DNA of 64,000 nucleotides from Caballeronia glathei. Lineage in GTDB: Bacteria; Pseudomonadota; Gammaproteobacteria; Burkholderiales; Burkholderiaceae. The translations under genes were made by a program, and so were the position numbers. This document shows, one piece after another, positions 7,457-15,692 of the stretch. The notes under the pieces are model-generated. The model was not told where the DNA came from, ran no database searches, and worked only from the letters and a program-made list of their open reading frames with translations. Numbering within the stretch: position 1 is the stretch's first letter; every line of letters begins with the position of its first letter. The stretch covers positions 60,572-124,571 of the forward strand of contig NZ_JFHC01000012.1 in assembly GCF_000698595.1 (NCBI RefSeq), written 5' to 3'.

Positions 7457-7480
7457 GATGACCGGCAACCGCCGGTCATC
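7457..7480 (-). other. Perfect 10-bp hairpin in the nrdA 3' region
   Basis: GATGACCGGC and GCCGGTCATC form a perfect stem with an AACC loop, 25 bp after the nrdA stop. There is no U-tract, so it is more likely an RNA-stabilising element or part of a bipartite terminator than a terminator alone. Confidence 0.6.
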
Positions 7481-7505
7481 GTCTACTTCGAACCGCCCAG
7501 CCCGC

Positions 7506-10500
7506 TTACTGGCAGGCTTCGCACTCGTCGAAGCCCGGATCGCCCGGACGCATCATGCAGACCGGACCGTCGGCCTCCGGCTCGGCCGCGGAGACAGCCG
7601 CCGCCGGCGCCACCGCAGCCGCGTTGAACCCGCCCGCCGACGCCCCGCCGTTCATCCCGCCTATCCCGAAGCCCGCCCCGGAAGCGCCGCCCGCGCCATG
7701 GCCCGAGTCTCCGGACGGCACCGAATTCAGCGCGCCGTGCGCGACCGTCGACTTCTCGACGCTCGTCGCCGACATCGTGCGCAGGTAGTACGTCGTCTTC
7801 AGGCCGCGCAGCCACGCGAGCTTGTAGACCTCGTCGAGCTTCTTGCCCGACGCGCCCGCCATATAGATGTTGAGCGACTGAGCCTGGTCGATCCACTTCT
7901 GGCGGCGCGCCGCGGCTTCCACGACCCACTTCGCGTCCAGTTCGAACGCCGTGGCGTAGATCGCGCGCAGGTCGGCCGGAATGCGGTCGATGCGCGAGAG
8001 CGTGCCGTCGAAGTACTTCAGGTCGGAGACCATCACCTCGTCCCACAGGCCGCGCGTCTTCAGGTCGCGCACCAGATAGTCGTTCACCACCGTGAATTCG
8101 CCCGACAGGTTCGACTTCACGTACAGGTTCTGGAACGTCGGCTCGATGCACGCGGACACGCCGATGATGTTCGAAATCGTCGCCGTCGGCGCGATCGCGA
8201 TGCAGTTCGAGTTGCGCATGCCGTGCGTCGCGATGCGCGAGCGCAGCGACGTCCAGTCCATCGATTCGCTCTGGTCGACTTCCACGTAGCCGCCGCGCTC
8301 TTCTGCCAGCAACTTCAGCGAATCCTGCGGGAGAATGCCGCGATCCCATAGCGAGCCGCGGTAGCTCGAGTAGCGGCCGCGCTCCTCGGCCAGCTCCGTC
8401 GACGCGTAGTACGCGTAGTAGCAGACGGCTTCCATCGAGCGGTCGGCGAATTCCACCGCCTCCTGCGACGCGTACGGCGTGCGCAGGAGGTGCAGGCAGT
8501 CCTGGAAGCCCATGATGCCCATGCCGACCGGGCGGTGCTTCAGGTTCGAGTTGCGCGCCTTGGCGACCGCGTAGTAATTGATGTCGATCACGTTGTCGAG
8601 CATGCGCATCGCGACGCTGATGGTGCGCTTCAGCTTGTCGTGATCGAGCACGAGCGTGCCGTCCGCCTGCTTGGCCATGTGCGCGACGAGGTTCACCGAG
8701 CCGAGGTTGCACACGGCGATTTCCGTGTCGCTCGTGTTCAGCGTGATTTCGGTGCACAGGTTCGACGAGTGCACGACGCCCACGTGCTGCTGCGGCGAGC
8801 GGATGTTGCACGGGTCCTTGAACGTGATCCACGGATGGCCGGTTTCGAACAGCATGCCGAGCATCTTGCGCCAGAGCTGCGCCGCCGGGATCCGCTTGAA
8901 GAGCTTGATCTCGCCGCGCGTCGCCTTGTCCTCGTAAGCCGTGTAAGCCTTTTCGAACGCCGCGCCGAACAGGTCGTGCAGGTCCGGGCAGGTGGCCGGC
9001 GAGAAGAGCGTCCAGTCGCCGCCTTCATGAACGCGCTTCATGAACAGGTCGGGAATCCAGTTCGCCGTGTTCATGTCGTGGGTGCGGCGGCGGTCGTCGC
9101 CGGTGTTCTTGCGCAGTTCGAGGAATTCCTCGATGTCCAGGTGCCACGTCTCCAGGTACGCGCACACCGCGCCCTTTCTCTTGCCGCCCTGGTTCACGGC
9201 GACCGCCGTGTCGTTCACCACCTTCAGGAACGGCACCACGCCCTGTGACTTGCCGTTCGTGCCCTTGATATGCGAGCCGAGCGCGCGAACGCGCGTCCAG
9301 TCGTTGCCGAGACCGCCCGCGAACTTCGACAGCAGCGCGTTTTCCTTCAGCGCCTCGTAGATGCCGTCGAGGTCGTCGGCCACCGTCGTCAGGTAGCACG
9401 ACGACAGCTGCGAGCGGCGCGTGCCGGAATTGAAGAGCGTCGGCGTCGACGACATGAAGTCGAAGCTCGACAGCACGTTGTAAAACTCGATCGCACGCGC
9501 TTCGCGGTCGATTTCGTTCAGCGCGAGGCCCATCGCGACGCGCATGAAGAACGCCTGCGGCAGTTCGATGCGCTTGCCTTCCGTGTGCAGGAAATAGCGG
9601 TCGTAGAGCGTCTGCAGGCCGAGATAGCCGAATTGCAGGTCGCGGTCCGCGTCGAGCGCGGCGCCGAGGCGCTTCATGTCGTACTGCAGGAGCTTGTCGT
9701 CGAGGAGTTCCGCTTCCACGCCCTGCTTGATGAAGAGCGGGAAGTACTCGGCGTAGCGCTCGCCCATTTCGGCTTGCGTGACTTCCTCTTCGAGAATTTC
9801 GCGACGGATCGTGTGCAGCAGGATGCGTGCCGTGACCTGGCTGTACGCCGGGTCCTTTTCGATCATCGTGCGCGCGGCGAGGATGGCCGAGTCGTAGACC
9901 TGGCTCATCGGCACGCCGTCGTACAGGTTCTTGACCGTTTCCGCGACGATCGGGTCGGCCGAGACTGCGTCGCCCAGGTTGGCGCACGCCGACACGATCA
10001 GCGCCTTCAGCGCGTTCAGGTCGAGCGGACGCTTCACGCCGCCGTCGATCACGCTGATGCCGAGCGCATTCGCCTGCACTTCCGGCGCGTGGGCGCGCTC
10101 CTGCGTGCGCTTCTCGCGGTAGAGCACGTAGGCACGCGCGACGTTGTGCTCGCCACCGCGCATCAGCGCGAGTTCGACCTGGTCCTGAATGTCTTCGATA
10201 TGGAACGTTCCGCCGTTCGGACGGCTGCGCACGAGCGCGCGCACGACGCTCTGTGTCAGTTGCTCAACCAGCTCGCGCACGCGCGCGGAAGCTGCGCCCT
10301 GGCCGCCATTCACGGCGAGGAACGCCTTGGTCACGGCGATCGCGATCTTCGAAGGCTCGAACGACACCACAGTCCCGTTGCGACGGATGACCTTGTAGTC
10401 GGCAAGCGTCGTGCTGGGGGCGAGCGCCTGCGCGCCCGGCTGCGGCTGGCCGCCGGCCGGCAGTGCGGATGCGCCCTGGTAGGAGGTCGTGGCGTTGTCG

Positions 10501-10511
10501 GTGGTTTGCAT
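7506..10511 (-). CDS. nrdA: Class Ia ribonucleoside-diphosphate reductase subunit alpha
   Basis: R1 subunit of ribonucleotide reductase, 1001 residues, which reduces NDPs to dNDPs using the radical made by NrdB. The N-terminal region carries an ATP-cone (YKVIRRNGTVVSFEPSKIAI onward) and a second cone-like segment (ISVIDGGVKRPLDLNALKAL onward) before the ten-stranded barrel. This two-cone layout explains the length compared with about 760 in E. coli. Active-site cysteines are visible in SSCYLTTV, NLCTEI (Cys with neighbouring Asn and Glu) and AVCNLGSVNL. The mobile C-terminal redox pair is ECEACQ, preceded by a Gly/Ala/Asn-rich linker. The start is ATG 10511, with AGGAG 8 nt upstream; a TTG two codons earlier is ignored. 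A sigma-70-type promoter and two NrdR-like boxes lie about 350 bp upstream, leaving a long leader. Confidence 0.97.
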   Translation of the reverse strand: MQTTDNATTSYQGASALPAGGQPQPGAQALAPSTTLADYKVIRRNGTVVSFEPSKIAIAVTKAFLAVNGGQGAASARVRELVEQLTQSVVRALVRSRPNGGTFHIEDIQDQVELALMRGGEHNVARAYVLYREKRTQERAHAPEVQANALGISVIDGGVKRPLDLNALKALIVSACANLGDAVSADPIVAETVKNLYDGVPMSQVYDSAILAARTMIEKDPAYSQVTARILLHTIRREILEEEVTQAEMGERYAEYFPLFIKQGVEAELLDDKLLQYDMKRLGAALDADRDLQFGYLGLQTLYDRYFLHTEGKRIELPQAFFMRVAMGLALNEIDREARAIEFYNVLSSFDFMSSTPTLFNSGTRRSQLSSCYLTTVADDLDGIYEALKENALLSKFAGGLGNDWTRVRALGSHIKGTNGKSQGVVPFLKVVNDTAVAVNQGGKRKGAVCAYLETWHLDIEEFLELRKNTGDDRRRTHDMNTANWIPDLFMKRVHEGGDWTLFSPATCPDLHDLFGAAFEKAYTAYEDKATRGEIKLFKRIPAAQLWRKMLGMLFETGHPWITFKDPCNIRSPQQHVGVVHSSNLCTEITLNTSDTEIAVCNLGSVNLVAHMAKQADGTLVLDHDKLKRTISVAMRMLDNVIDINYYAVAKARNSNLKHRPVGMGIMGFQDCLHLLRTPYASQEAVEFADRSMEAVCYYAYYASTELAEERGRYSSYRGSLWDRGILPQDSLKLLAEERGGYVEVDQSESMDWTSLRSRIATHGMRNSNCIAIAPTATISNIIGVSACIEPTFQNLYVKSNLSGEFTVVNDYLVRDLKTRGLWDEVMVSDLKYFDGTLSRIDRIPADLRAIYATAFELDAKWVVEAAARRQKWIDQAQSLNIYMAGASGKKLDEVYKLAWLRGLKTTYYLRTMSATSVEKSTVAHGALNSVPSGDSGHGAGGASGAGFGIGGMNGGASAGGFNAAAVAPAAAVSAAEPEADGPVCMMRPGDPGFDECEACQ

Positions 10512-10834
10512 GTGCAAAACTCCTGGTGTTCGAATGGTGCGGATGTGGTCCGCGGATTTATGACTTATGCCGCGTGCGGTGCATCAGGCACGCGGAGGAT
10601 CGAATGTGAGATCGGCCGGCCGGGAACGTGCGTTGCGCGGTGTCGGCCGTGTTCGCCCCAGGCTCGGGGCGTGGCTTCAGTCGACGCGAATCACTTCACT
10701 TGCCTGCCTTCTTCACGGTTCTTCCGCTGGCACTCGGTGCAATCCAGGCGGATCGCACCGCCCCGGGCCAGCCAACTTCTCTTTACACCGGAAAGCCAGC
10801 GGCGCCGGACTCCAGGAGTGGGCGCCGCCTGTAC

Positions 10835-10850
10835 AACACAAGATGTAGTG
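10835..10850 (-). promoter_or_regulatory. NrdR box, promoter-distal of the nrdA pair
   Basis: ACACAAGATGTAGTGT matches 14 of 16 positions of the NrdR consensus acaCwAtATaTwGtgT and is nearly palindromic. It lies downstream of the nrdA promoter, 31 bp from the second box. Confidence 0.82.
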
Positions 10851-10865
10851 TAAAACACGTCTCTG

Positions 10866-10881
10866 GGTACCAAGTATAGTG
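10866..10881 (-). promoter_or_regulatory. NrdR-like box overlapping the nrdA -10 element
   Basis: GTACCAAGTATAGTGA matches 10 of 16 consensus positions, with one strong half site (TATAGTG). It is offset 31 bp from the first box, so both face the same side of the helix. It contains the -10 hexamer, which would let a bound NrdR block RNA polymerase. Confidence 0.68.
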
Positions 10882-10899
10882 AACTTCCGCACAGTCTCA
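10872..10899 (-). promoter_or_regulatory. Sigma-70-type promoter of nrdA
   Basis: On the minus strand TTGAGA (10894-10899) and TATACT (10872-10877) are separated by 16 bp; each hexamer has 5 of 6 consensus bases. Transcription would start near 10865, giving a leader of about 350 nt. Confidence 0.75.
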
Positions 10900-10927
10900 A
10901 AAAGATTTATTTGCTTTCGAAAGCTAA

Positions 10928-10971
10928 CCCGGGGTTGACTTTTGCCTCGCCAAAGCGAGGCAAGGCCCGGG
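10928..10971 (-). other. Stacked hairpin downstream of ampD
   Basis: A perfect 9-bp stem TTGCCTCGC/GCGAGGCAA (10942-10963, loop CAAA) is nested between two CCCGGG blocks (10928-10933 and 10966-10971) that can pair outside it. No U-tract follows, so a role as terminator between ampD and the nrdA promoter is possible but unproven. Confidence 0.5.
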
Positions 10972-11005
10972 GCGTTCCCCGTGCTGCGACGCAACGAGCA
11001 TGCCC

Positions 11006-11608
11006 TTACGCCCTGCTCTGGAAGGGAAAGAAATGTGGCGCGAGCCCGCTCGCGCGCACGAGGCGCGGCCAGTCGAAATGCGGGCCGGGGTCGGTCTTGC
11101 GGCCGGGCGCGATGTCGGAATGGCCGGCGAGCGCGTCGATCGGATAGCGCGCGGCAAGCACGCGCACGAGCTCCGCGAGCGCATCGTATTGAGCCGTCTC
11201 GAACGGGCTGCGGTCGCTGCCTTCGAGCTCGATGCCGATCGAAAAGTCGTTGCAGCGCTCGCGTCCGAGAAAGCTCGAGACGCCCGCGTGCCACGCGCGC
11301 TCGTTGCAGGCGACGTACTGCTCGACCTCGCCGTCGCGGCGGATCACGAAGTGCGCCGACACCCGCATGCCGCGCAGCTGGTCGAAGTACGGATGCGCGT
11401 CGTGGTCGAGGCGGTTCTGGAAGAAGTCGCGGATCGCGCTGCCGCCGAAATCGTCGGGCGGCAGGCTGATGTTGTGCACGACGATGAGCGTCGGCTCGAT
11501 CGCGCCCGGCCGCGCCTCGAAGTTCGGCGACGGCAGGCGCGTGGCCGCGAGGAGCCAGCCGTTCTCGTCGACCGCAGCCGCTGCCCCGGCGTGCGGCGCT
11601 GGCGTCAT
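11006..11608 (-). CDS. ampD: 1,6-anhydro-N-acetylmuramyl-L-alanine amidase AmpD
   Basis: Cytoplasmic zinc amidase, 200 residues, that removes the peptide from anhydro-muropeptides during cell-wall recycling. In many Gram-negatives its loss leads to AmpR-driven AmpC induction. The zinc ligands align as His45 (VVHNISLPP), His163 and Asp173 (AGHSDIAPGRKTDPGPHFDW), with Lys171 next to them and Glu127 in GIELEG. The start is the ATG at 11608, which overlaps the stop of the PP0621-type gene by ATGA; the open frame runs further upstream but only in Arg-rich shadow sequence. It is the last gene of a three-gene minus-strand run with the CcsA-like gene. Confidence 0.93.
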   Translation of the reverse strand: MTPAPHAGAAAAVDENGWLLAATRLPSPNFEARPGAIEPTLIVVHNISLPPDDFGGSAIRDFFQNRLDHDAHPYFDQLRGMRVSAHFVIRRDGEVEQYVACNERAWHAGVSSFLGRERCNDFSIGIELEGSDRSPFETAQYDALAELVRVLAARYPIDALAGHSDIAPGRKTDPGPHFDWPRLVRASGLAPHFFPFQSRA

Positions 11609-11943
11609 CGTGCGTCGCGGCCCGTCGGGCGAGCCGCGTGCCGATGCGCGTGATCGGCGCAGCAGAAGCGCTGGCCGGCAACCACCAGCGATTCGCTGCG
11701 CGGCGTGTGCACGCCGCACTCGACGCAGCGCACGAGCGGGTCGGCCAGTTGCGGCGCTCCGCGGCCAGCCGTGCCCGCGCCGTTCCCGGCACCATTGCCG
11801 CCACTCCTGCCGCCATTGGACGCGCCGCCTGCCGTGCGCGCGCCCTGCGCCTCGGCCTGCGCGCGCTCGTTCGCGCGGCGCAGCTTCCTGAAGAGCCACT
11901 GGCTCGCGAAGAACAGGAAGATCAGAAGAAGAATTTGTCGCAT
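11605..11943 (-). CDS. PP0621 family protein, small membrane-anchored zinc-ribbon-like
   Basis: A 112-residue protein of the PP0621 family, function unknown. One N-terminal membrane helix (MRQILLLIFLFFASQWLF) is followed by basic residues, then a Gly/Ala/Asn-rich linker, and a C-terminal domain with Cys and His positioned as a metal site (RCVECGVH and FCCADHAHRH). The start is ATG 11943; a TTG eight codons earlier is possible. Its stop overlaps the ampD start (ATGA), which suggests coupled translation. Confidence 0.85.
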   Translation of the reverse strand: MRQILLLIFLFFASQWLFRKLRRANERAQAEAQGARTAGGASNGGRSGGNGAGNGAGTAGRGAPQLADPLVRCVECGVHTPRSESLVVAGQRFCCADHAHRHAARPTGRDAR

Positions 11944-11973
11944 GACGTTACTAATAGAGGAAGGCAATCCGGC

Positions 11974-12885
11974 TCAGACGACCGCGCGATGCAGCAGCAC
12001 TTCGAACACGAAGCGGCTGCCGACGTAGGCGAGCAGCAACGCGGCGAACGACGCCAGCACCCAGCGCAGCGCGGCGCGCCCGCGCCAGCCGGAAACGCGG
12101 CGCGCGGTCAGGAGCGCGCCGAACATGAGCCACGAAAGGAACGCGAACACGGTCTTGTGATCGAGCCGGAAGGCCCGATCGACAAGCTGCTCGTTGAACG
12201 CGATGCCCGAGACGAGCGTCAGCGTCAGCAGCACGAAGCCCGCCGAGATCAGCCTGAACAGCAGCTTTTCGAGCGTGAGGAGCGGCGGCAGCGTGTCGAG
12301 CCAGCTGGAAAGCCAGCCGTTGCTGGTGTGGCGCGCCGCCACGCCGCGCATGCCTTGCAGTCGCTTTTCGACCATCAGCATCAGGATCGCGTGGAGCGCG
12401 GCGATCGCGAAAAGCCCGTATGCGATGTTCGCGATCAGGAAGTGCAGCTTGAACATCGGCGCGGCGGAGTACGAGAGCACCCGCACGCCGCCGAACAGGA
12501 CCGGCAGGATCGACGCCACGCACGCGAGCGGCAGCACCAGGAGCCGCAGGCCGTCGAGCGGAAAGAAAAAGCTCTCGATCCAGTAGATGCCCGCACCGAG
12601 CCAGAACATGGCCGACAGCGCGAACGCGAAGCCGAACACCATCGCGTTCTGCGGAAAGATGGTGGTGTGCAGCAGAACGCCGTGCACCAGAAGCGCGACG
12701 AACAACAGGGCGCGCCCGATTCCGCTCATGCCCGACGCCTTCGACGCCCGCGCGCGCGGCACCGGCGCGCCCGCCGGCATGCCCGCGAGCGCGGGTTCGA
12801 CCACCGTGTGGCGATGCGCGCGCCAGCCCGCTACGGCAAGTCCGCCGTAGAGAAGCGCAGTGAGGGCATACAGTACAATATCCAT
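11974..12885 (-). CDS. CcsA/YpjD-type cytochrome c assembly family membrane protein
   Basis: A 303-residue integral membrane protein with about eight hydrophobic helices, of the cytochrome c assembly (CcsA/CcmC) superfamily and closest in size and layout to YpjD/CorE. Segments such as FKLHFLIANIAYGLFAIAALHA and TLTLVSGIAFN carry the conserved His and small residues of this group. YpjD-type members lie next to ffh in many proteobacteria, as here, and their precise role is not settled. It is the first gene of the run ending in ampD and diverges from ffh. Confidence 0.85.
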   Translation of the reverse strand: MDIVLYALTALLYGGLAVAGWRAHRHTVVEPALAGMPAGAPVPRARASKASGMSGIGRALLFVALLVHGVLLHTTIFPQNAMVFGFAFALSAMFWLGAGIYWIESFFFPLDGLRLLVLPLACVASILPVLFGGVRVLSYSAAPMFKLHFLIANIAYGLFAIAALHAILMLMVEKRLQGMRGVAARHTSNGWLSSWLDTLPPLLTLEKLLFRLISAGFVLLTLTLVSGIAFNEQLVDRAFRLDHKTVFAFLSWLMFGALLTARRVSGWRGRAALRWVLASFAALLLAYVGSRFVFEVLLHRAVV

Positions 12886-12986
12886 TGTTCGAAGTTTACA
12901 CTAGGCCCCGAACCCACGACGTCTTCCCCTCCCGCCAGCAGGCGCGGGAACGGGCGCCGCAGCGAGGCCGCACTCTACCGCTCCCC

Positions 12987-14354
12987 ATGCTCGACAATCT
13001 CACACAACGTATGGCGCGCGTCGTCAAGACGCTGCGCGGCGAGGCCCGGCTCACCGAGGCCAATACGCAGGAAATGCTGCGCGAAGTGCGGCTGGCATTG
13101 CTCGAAGCGGACGTCGCGCTGCCGGTGGTGCGCGAATTCATCGCGAAGGTGAAGGAAAAGGCGCTCGGCGAAGAAGTACTCTCCAGTTTATCGCCCGGCC
13201 AGGCGCTTGTGGGTGTGGTACAGCGCGAATTGACGGCGGTAATCGGCGGCGATTACGAAGGCAAGGCAGTCGAGCTCGATCTCGCCGTCACGCCGCCCGC
13301 GGTGATCCTGATGGCCGGCCTCCAGGGCGCCGGCAAGACCACCACGACCGGCAAGCTCGCCAAGCTCCTGCGCGAAAAGTACAAGAAAAAGGTGCTGACG
13401 GTTTCCGTCGACGTCTACCGCCCCGCCGCCATCCAGCAGTTGAAGACGGTGAGCGAGCAGGTCGGCGCCGACTTCTTCCCGTCGGAGCCGAACCAGAAGC
13501 CCGCGGACATCGCGCGCGCGGCCGTGGACTGGGCGAAGCGCCACTATCACGACGTGCTGATCGTCGACACGGCGGGCCGCCTCGGCATCGACGAGGCGAT
13601 GATGAACGAGATCAGCGAGCTGCACACGCTGCTGAAGCCGACTGAAACGCTCTTCGTCGTCGACGCGATGCTTGGCCAGGACGCCGTCAACACCGCGAAG
13701 GCGTTCAACGACGCGCTCCCGCTCACCGGCGTCGTGCTCACCAAGCTCGACGGCGACTCGCGCGGCGGCGCGGCGCTTTCCGTGCGCCACGTGACGGGCA
13801 AGCCGATCAAGTTCGTCGGCGTGGCGGAAAAGCTCGACGGCCTCGAAGTCTTCTACCCGGACCGGATGGCGAACCGGATCCTCGGCATGGGCGACATCAT
13901 GGCGCTCGTCGAGGAAGCGCAGCGCGGTGTCGACGCGAAAGAAGCGCAAAAGCTCGCCGACAAGGTCAAGAAAGGCGGCGACTTCGACCTGAACGACTTC
14001 AAGGCGCAGCTCGCGCAGATGAAGAAGATGGGCGGGCTGTCGTCGCTCATGGACAAGCTGCCCGCGCAGTTCCAGCAGGCCGCGCAGGGCGCCGACATGG
14101 GCGTGGCCGAAAAGCAGATGCGCCGCATGGAAGGCATCATCAATTCGATGACCATCCAGGAGCGCGCGAAGCCCGAGCTGATCAAGGCCGCGCGCAAGCG
14201 CCGGATTGCCGCCGGCGCGGGCGTGCAGGTGCAGGAAGTCAACCGCATGCTGAACCAGTACGAGCAGATGCGCGGCATGATGAAGAAGCTGAAGGGCGGC
14301 AACCTGCAGAAGATGATGCGCGGCATGAAGGGCATGATGCCGGGCATGCGTTGA
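12987..14354 (+). CDS. ffh: Signal recognition particle protein Ffh
   Basis: The 455-residue GTPase of the signal recognition particle, which binds 4.5S RNA and the signal sequences of nascent inner-membrane proteins and delivers them to FtsY. The N domain (1-90) is followed by the G domain with GLQGAGKT (111-118), the DTAGR box and TKLDGDSRGG, and by a Met-rich M domain from about 330 to the end (RRMEGIINSM, MLNQYEQMRGMMKKL, MMRGMKGMMPGMR). The start is ATG 12987 (MLDNLTQRMARV), where the family begins; the frame is open a further 34 codons upstream. It is followed by a strong hairpin terminator. Confidence 0.97.
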   Translation: MLDNLTQRMARVVKTLRGEARLTEANTQEMLREVRLALLEADVALPVVREFIAKVKEKALGEEVLSSLSPGQALVGVVQRELTAVIGGDYEGKAVELDLAVTPPAVILMAGLQGAGKTTTTGKLAKLLREKYKKKVLTVSVDVYRPAAIQQLKTVSEQVGADFFPSEPNQKPADIARAAVDWAKRHYHDVLIVDTAGRLGIDEAMMNEISELHTLLKPTETLFVVDAMLGQDAVNTAKAFNDALPLTGVVLTKLDGDSRGGAALSVRHVTGKPIKFVGVAEKLDGLEVFYPDRMANRILGMGDIMALVEEAQRGVDAKEAQKLADKVKKGGDFDLNDFKAQLAQMKKMGGLSSLMDKLPAQFQQAAQGADMGVAEKQMRRMEGIINSMTIQERAKPELIKAARKRRIAAGAGVQVQEVNRMLNQYEQMRGMMKKLKGGNLQKMMRGMKGMMPGMR

Positions 14355-14367
14355 GCAACGCACTGTC

Positions 14368-14409
14368 AAACCCGCGTTTTGCCGCGAAGCTGCGGTAAAA
14401 CGCGGGTTT
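14368..14409 (+). terminator. Terminator after ffh
   Basis: AAACCCGCGTTTTGCCGC pairs with GCGGTAAAACGCGGGTTT with one mismatch around a short loop, ending in TTTA. It lies 14 bp after the ffh stop. Confidence 0.85.
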
Positions 14410-14478
14410 ATCATATGGCGCTCGCCGCCGTTTTTTCCCACACTAGGTATTCAGGCCACCGCGCTGCTTTCCCCATTT

Positions 14479-15030
14479 ATGAATCGCGAAGAAGCTCTCC
14501 ATATTTTCAGCCACTCCGAAGAGATCGTGTCGGCAGGCGAGGTCAACGCGTCGATCGGGCGCATGGCGCAAGCCATCCGGGCGGCGACGAGCGAAGAGTT
14601 TCCGCTCGTCCTCTCCGTGATGGGCGGCGCGGCGGTCTTCACCGGCATGCTGCTGCCGCACCTCGATTTTCCGCTCGAATTCGACTACATCCATCTGACG
14701 CGCTATCGCAACGCGATCAAGGGCGGCAGCGAAATGCAGTGGCGCGTGGCGCCGGCCGAATCGGTGAAGGATCGCGTGGTGCTCGTGCTCGACGACATCC
14801 TCGACGAAGGTGAAACGATGGCCGCGATCCGCGACCGCATCATGCTGATGGGAGCGAAGCAGTTCCTCTGTGCCGTGCTCTGCGAGAAGATCATTCCCAA
14901 ATCAAAGCCTCTGCGTCCGGACTTCTGCGGCTTCGAGGTTCCGGACCGGTATGTGTTCGGCTGCGGGATGGATGCGAAGGGCTACTGGCGCAACCTGCCC
15001 GCCATCCGCGCGCTGACCGAAGGCGCGTGA
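14479..15030 (+). CDS. hpt: Hypoxanthine-guanine phosphoribosyltransferase
   Basis: A 183-residue cytoplasmic purine-salvage enzyme that joins PRPP to hypoxanthine or guanine to give IMP or GMP. The PRPP-binding loop VVLVLDDILDEGETM is at residues 100-114. The VMGGAAVFTGM segment supplies the pyrophosphate-binding loop and FEVPDRYVFGCGMD is the usual C-terminal hood region. It stands alone between two terminators and converges on marC. Confidence 0.92.
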   Translation: MNREEALHIFSHSEEIVSAGEVNASIGRMAQAIRAATSEEFPLVLSVMGGAAVFTGMLLPHLDFPLEFDYIHLTRYRNAIKGGSEMQWRVAPAESVKDRVVLVLDDILDEGETMAAIRDRIMLMGAKQFLCAVLCEKIIPKSKPLRPDFCGFEVPDRYVFGCGMDAKGYWRNLPAIRALTEGA

Positions 15031-15050
15031 CGCTTCGCGCGTCGTCGGAA

Positions 15051-15081
15051 TAAAAAAAAGCGGCCGGCTGGCCGCTTTTTT
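15051..15081 (+). terminator. Bidirectional terminator hpt / marC
   Basis: An A-run, AGCGGCC, loop GGCT, GGCCGCT and a T-run form a symmetric element between the converging stop codons of hpt and the marC-family gene, so it can serve both strands. Confidence 0.93.
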
Positions 15082-15680
15082 CATAGCTCGTGCACGAAGG
15101 TCCGTATCCCGGCCAGGATCATCTCGACCGAGATCGCGACCAGCACCAGTCCCATCAGCCGCTCGAACGCGGTGACCGCCCGCTCGCCGACGAAGTGCTG
15201 AATCTTCTCGGCGAGCACCAGCACGATCGCGCAGACGATCATCGTCACCGTGAGCGCGCCGATCCATTCGATCATCTTGCCGGGCGCCTGCGAGGTCAGC
15301 AGCATCACCGTCGCGAGCGCGGACGGGCCGGCCAGCGCCGGAATCGCGAGCGGCACGATGAGCGGCTCACCGCCACGCGAGTCGCCGCCCATCGGGCCGT
15401 CCGGGTGCGGAAAGATCATCCGCAGCGCGATCAGGAACAGCACGATCCCGCCGCCGAGCCGCAGCGACAGGTCCGTGAGGCTCATCGCGCGCAGGAAGCG
15501 GTCGCCCGCCAGCATGAACACGAGCAGGATGCCGAATGCGATCGCCACTTCCCGCAGGATCACGATCCGCCGCCGCTCCGACGCCACTCCGCGCAACGCG
15601 TTGATGAAGATCGGAATGTTGCCGAGCGGATCGGTGATCAGGATCAGCAGAACCGTCGCCGACAGAAAGTTGTATTGCAC
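15081..15680 (-). CDS. MarC (UPF0056) family membrane protein
   Basis: A 199-residue inner-membrane protein with about six hydrophobic helices. Family landmarks are LLILITDPLGNIPIF near the N-terminus and the central loop PLAIPALAGPSALATVMLL. MarC proteins were once linked to multiple antibiotic resistance but that link has been withdrawn; function is unknown. It lies 12 bp after proS and probably shares its transcript. Confidence 0.9.
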   Translation of the reverse strand: MQYNFLSATVLLILITDPLGNIPIFINALRGVASERRRIVILREVAIAFGILLVFMLAGDRFLRAMSLTDLSLRLGGGIVLFLIALRMIFPHPDGPMGGDSRGGEPLIVPLAIPALAGPSALATVMLLTSQAPGKMIEWIGALTVTMIVCAIVLVLAEKIQHFVGERAVTAFERLMGLVLVAISVEMILAGIRTFVHEL

Positions 15681-15692
15681 GTCGGCAGTCGG

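Larger units (their letters stand above)
7036..7505. other. Convergent intergenic region transporter to nrdA
   Basis: About 470 bases between the stop codons of the transporter and nrdA. No supported gene is seen; a minus-strand frame from 7479 to 7057 runs through terminator structures and the tandem repeat. The stretch contains the 12-bp repeat, a nested terminator at 7322-7406 and two compact hairpins at 7431-7444 (CCATCC GA GGATGG) and 7457-7480. Confidence 0.6.
10512..11005. other. nrdA leader and promoter region
   Basis: About 490 bases between nrdA and ampD, both on the minus strand. From right to left it holds a hairpin stack after ampD (10928-10971), the nrdA promoter (10872-10899), the two NrdR-like boxes (10835-10881) and then about 350 nt of leader with a perfect 8-bp hairpin CCGCGTGC/GCACGCGG at 10570-10595. 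No gene is supported in the leader. Confidence 0.65.

Noticed and set aside
7057..7479. Minus-strand open frame in the nrdA 3' region
   Set aside because: It has no ribosome binding site, crosses hairpins and a 12-bp repeat, and its composition resembles no protein I recognise.
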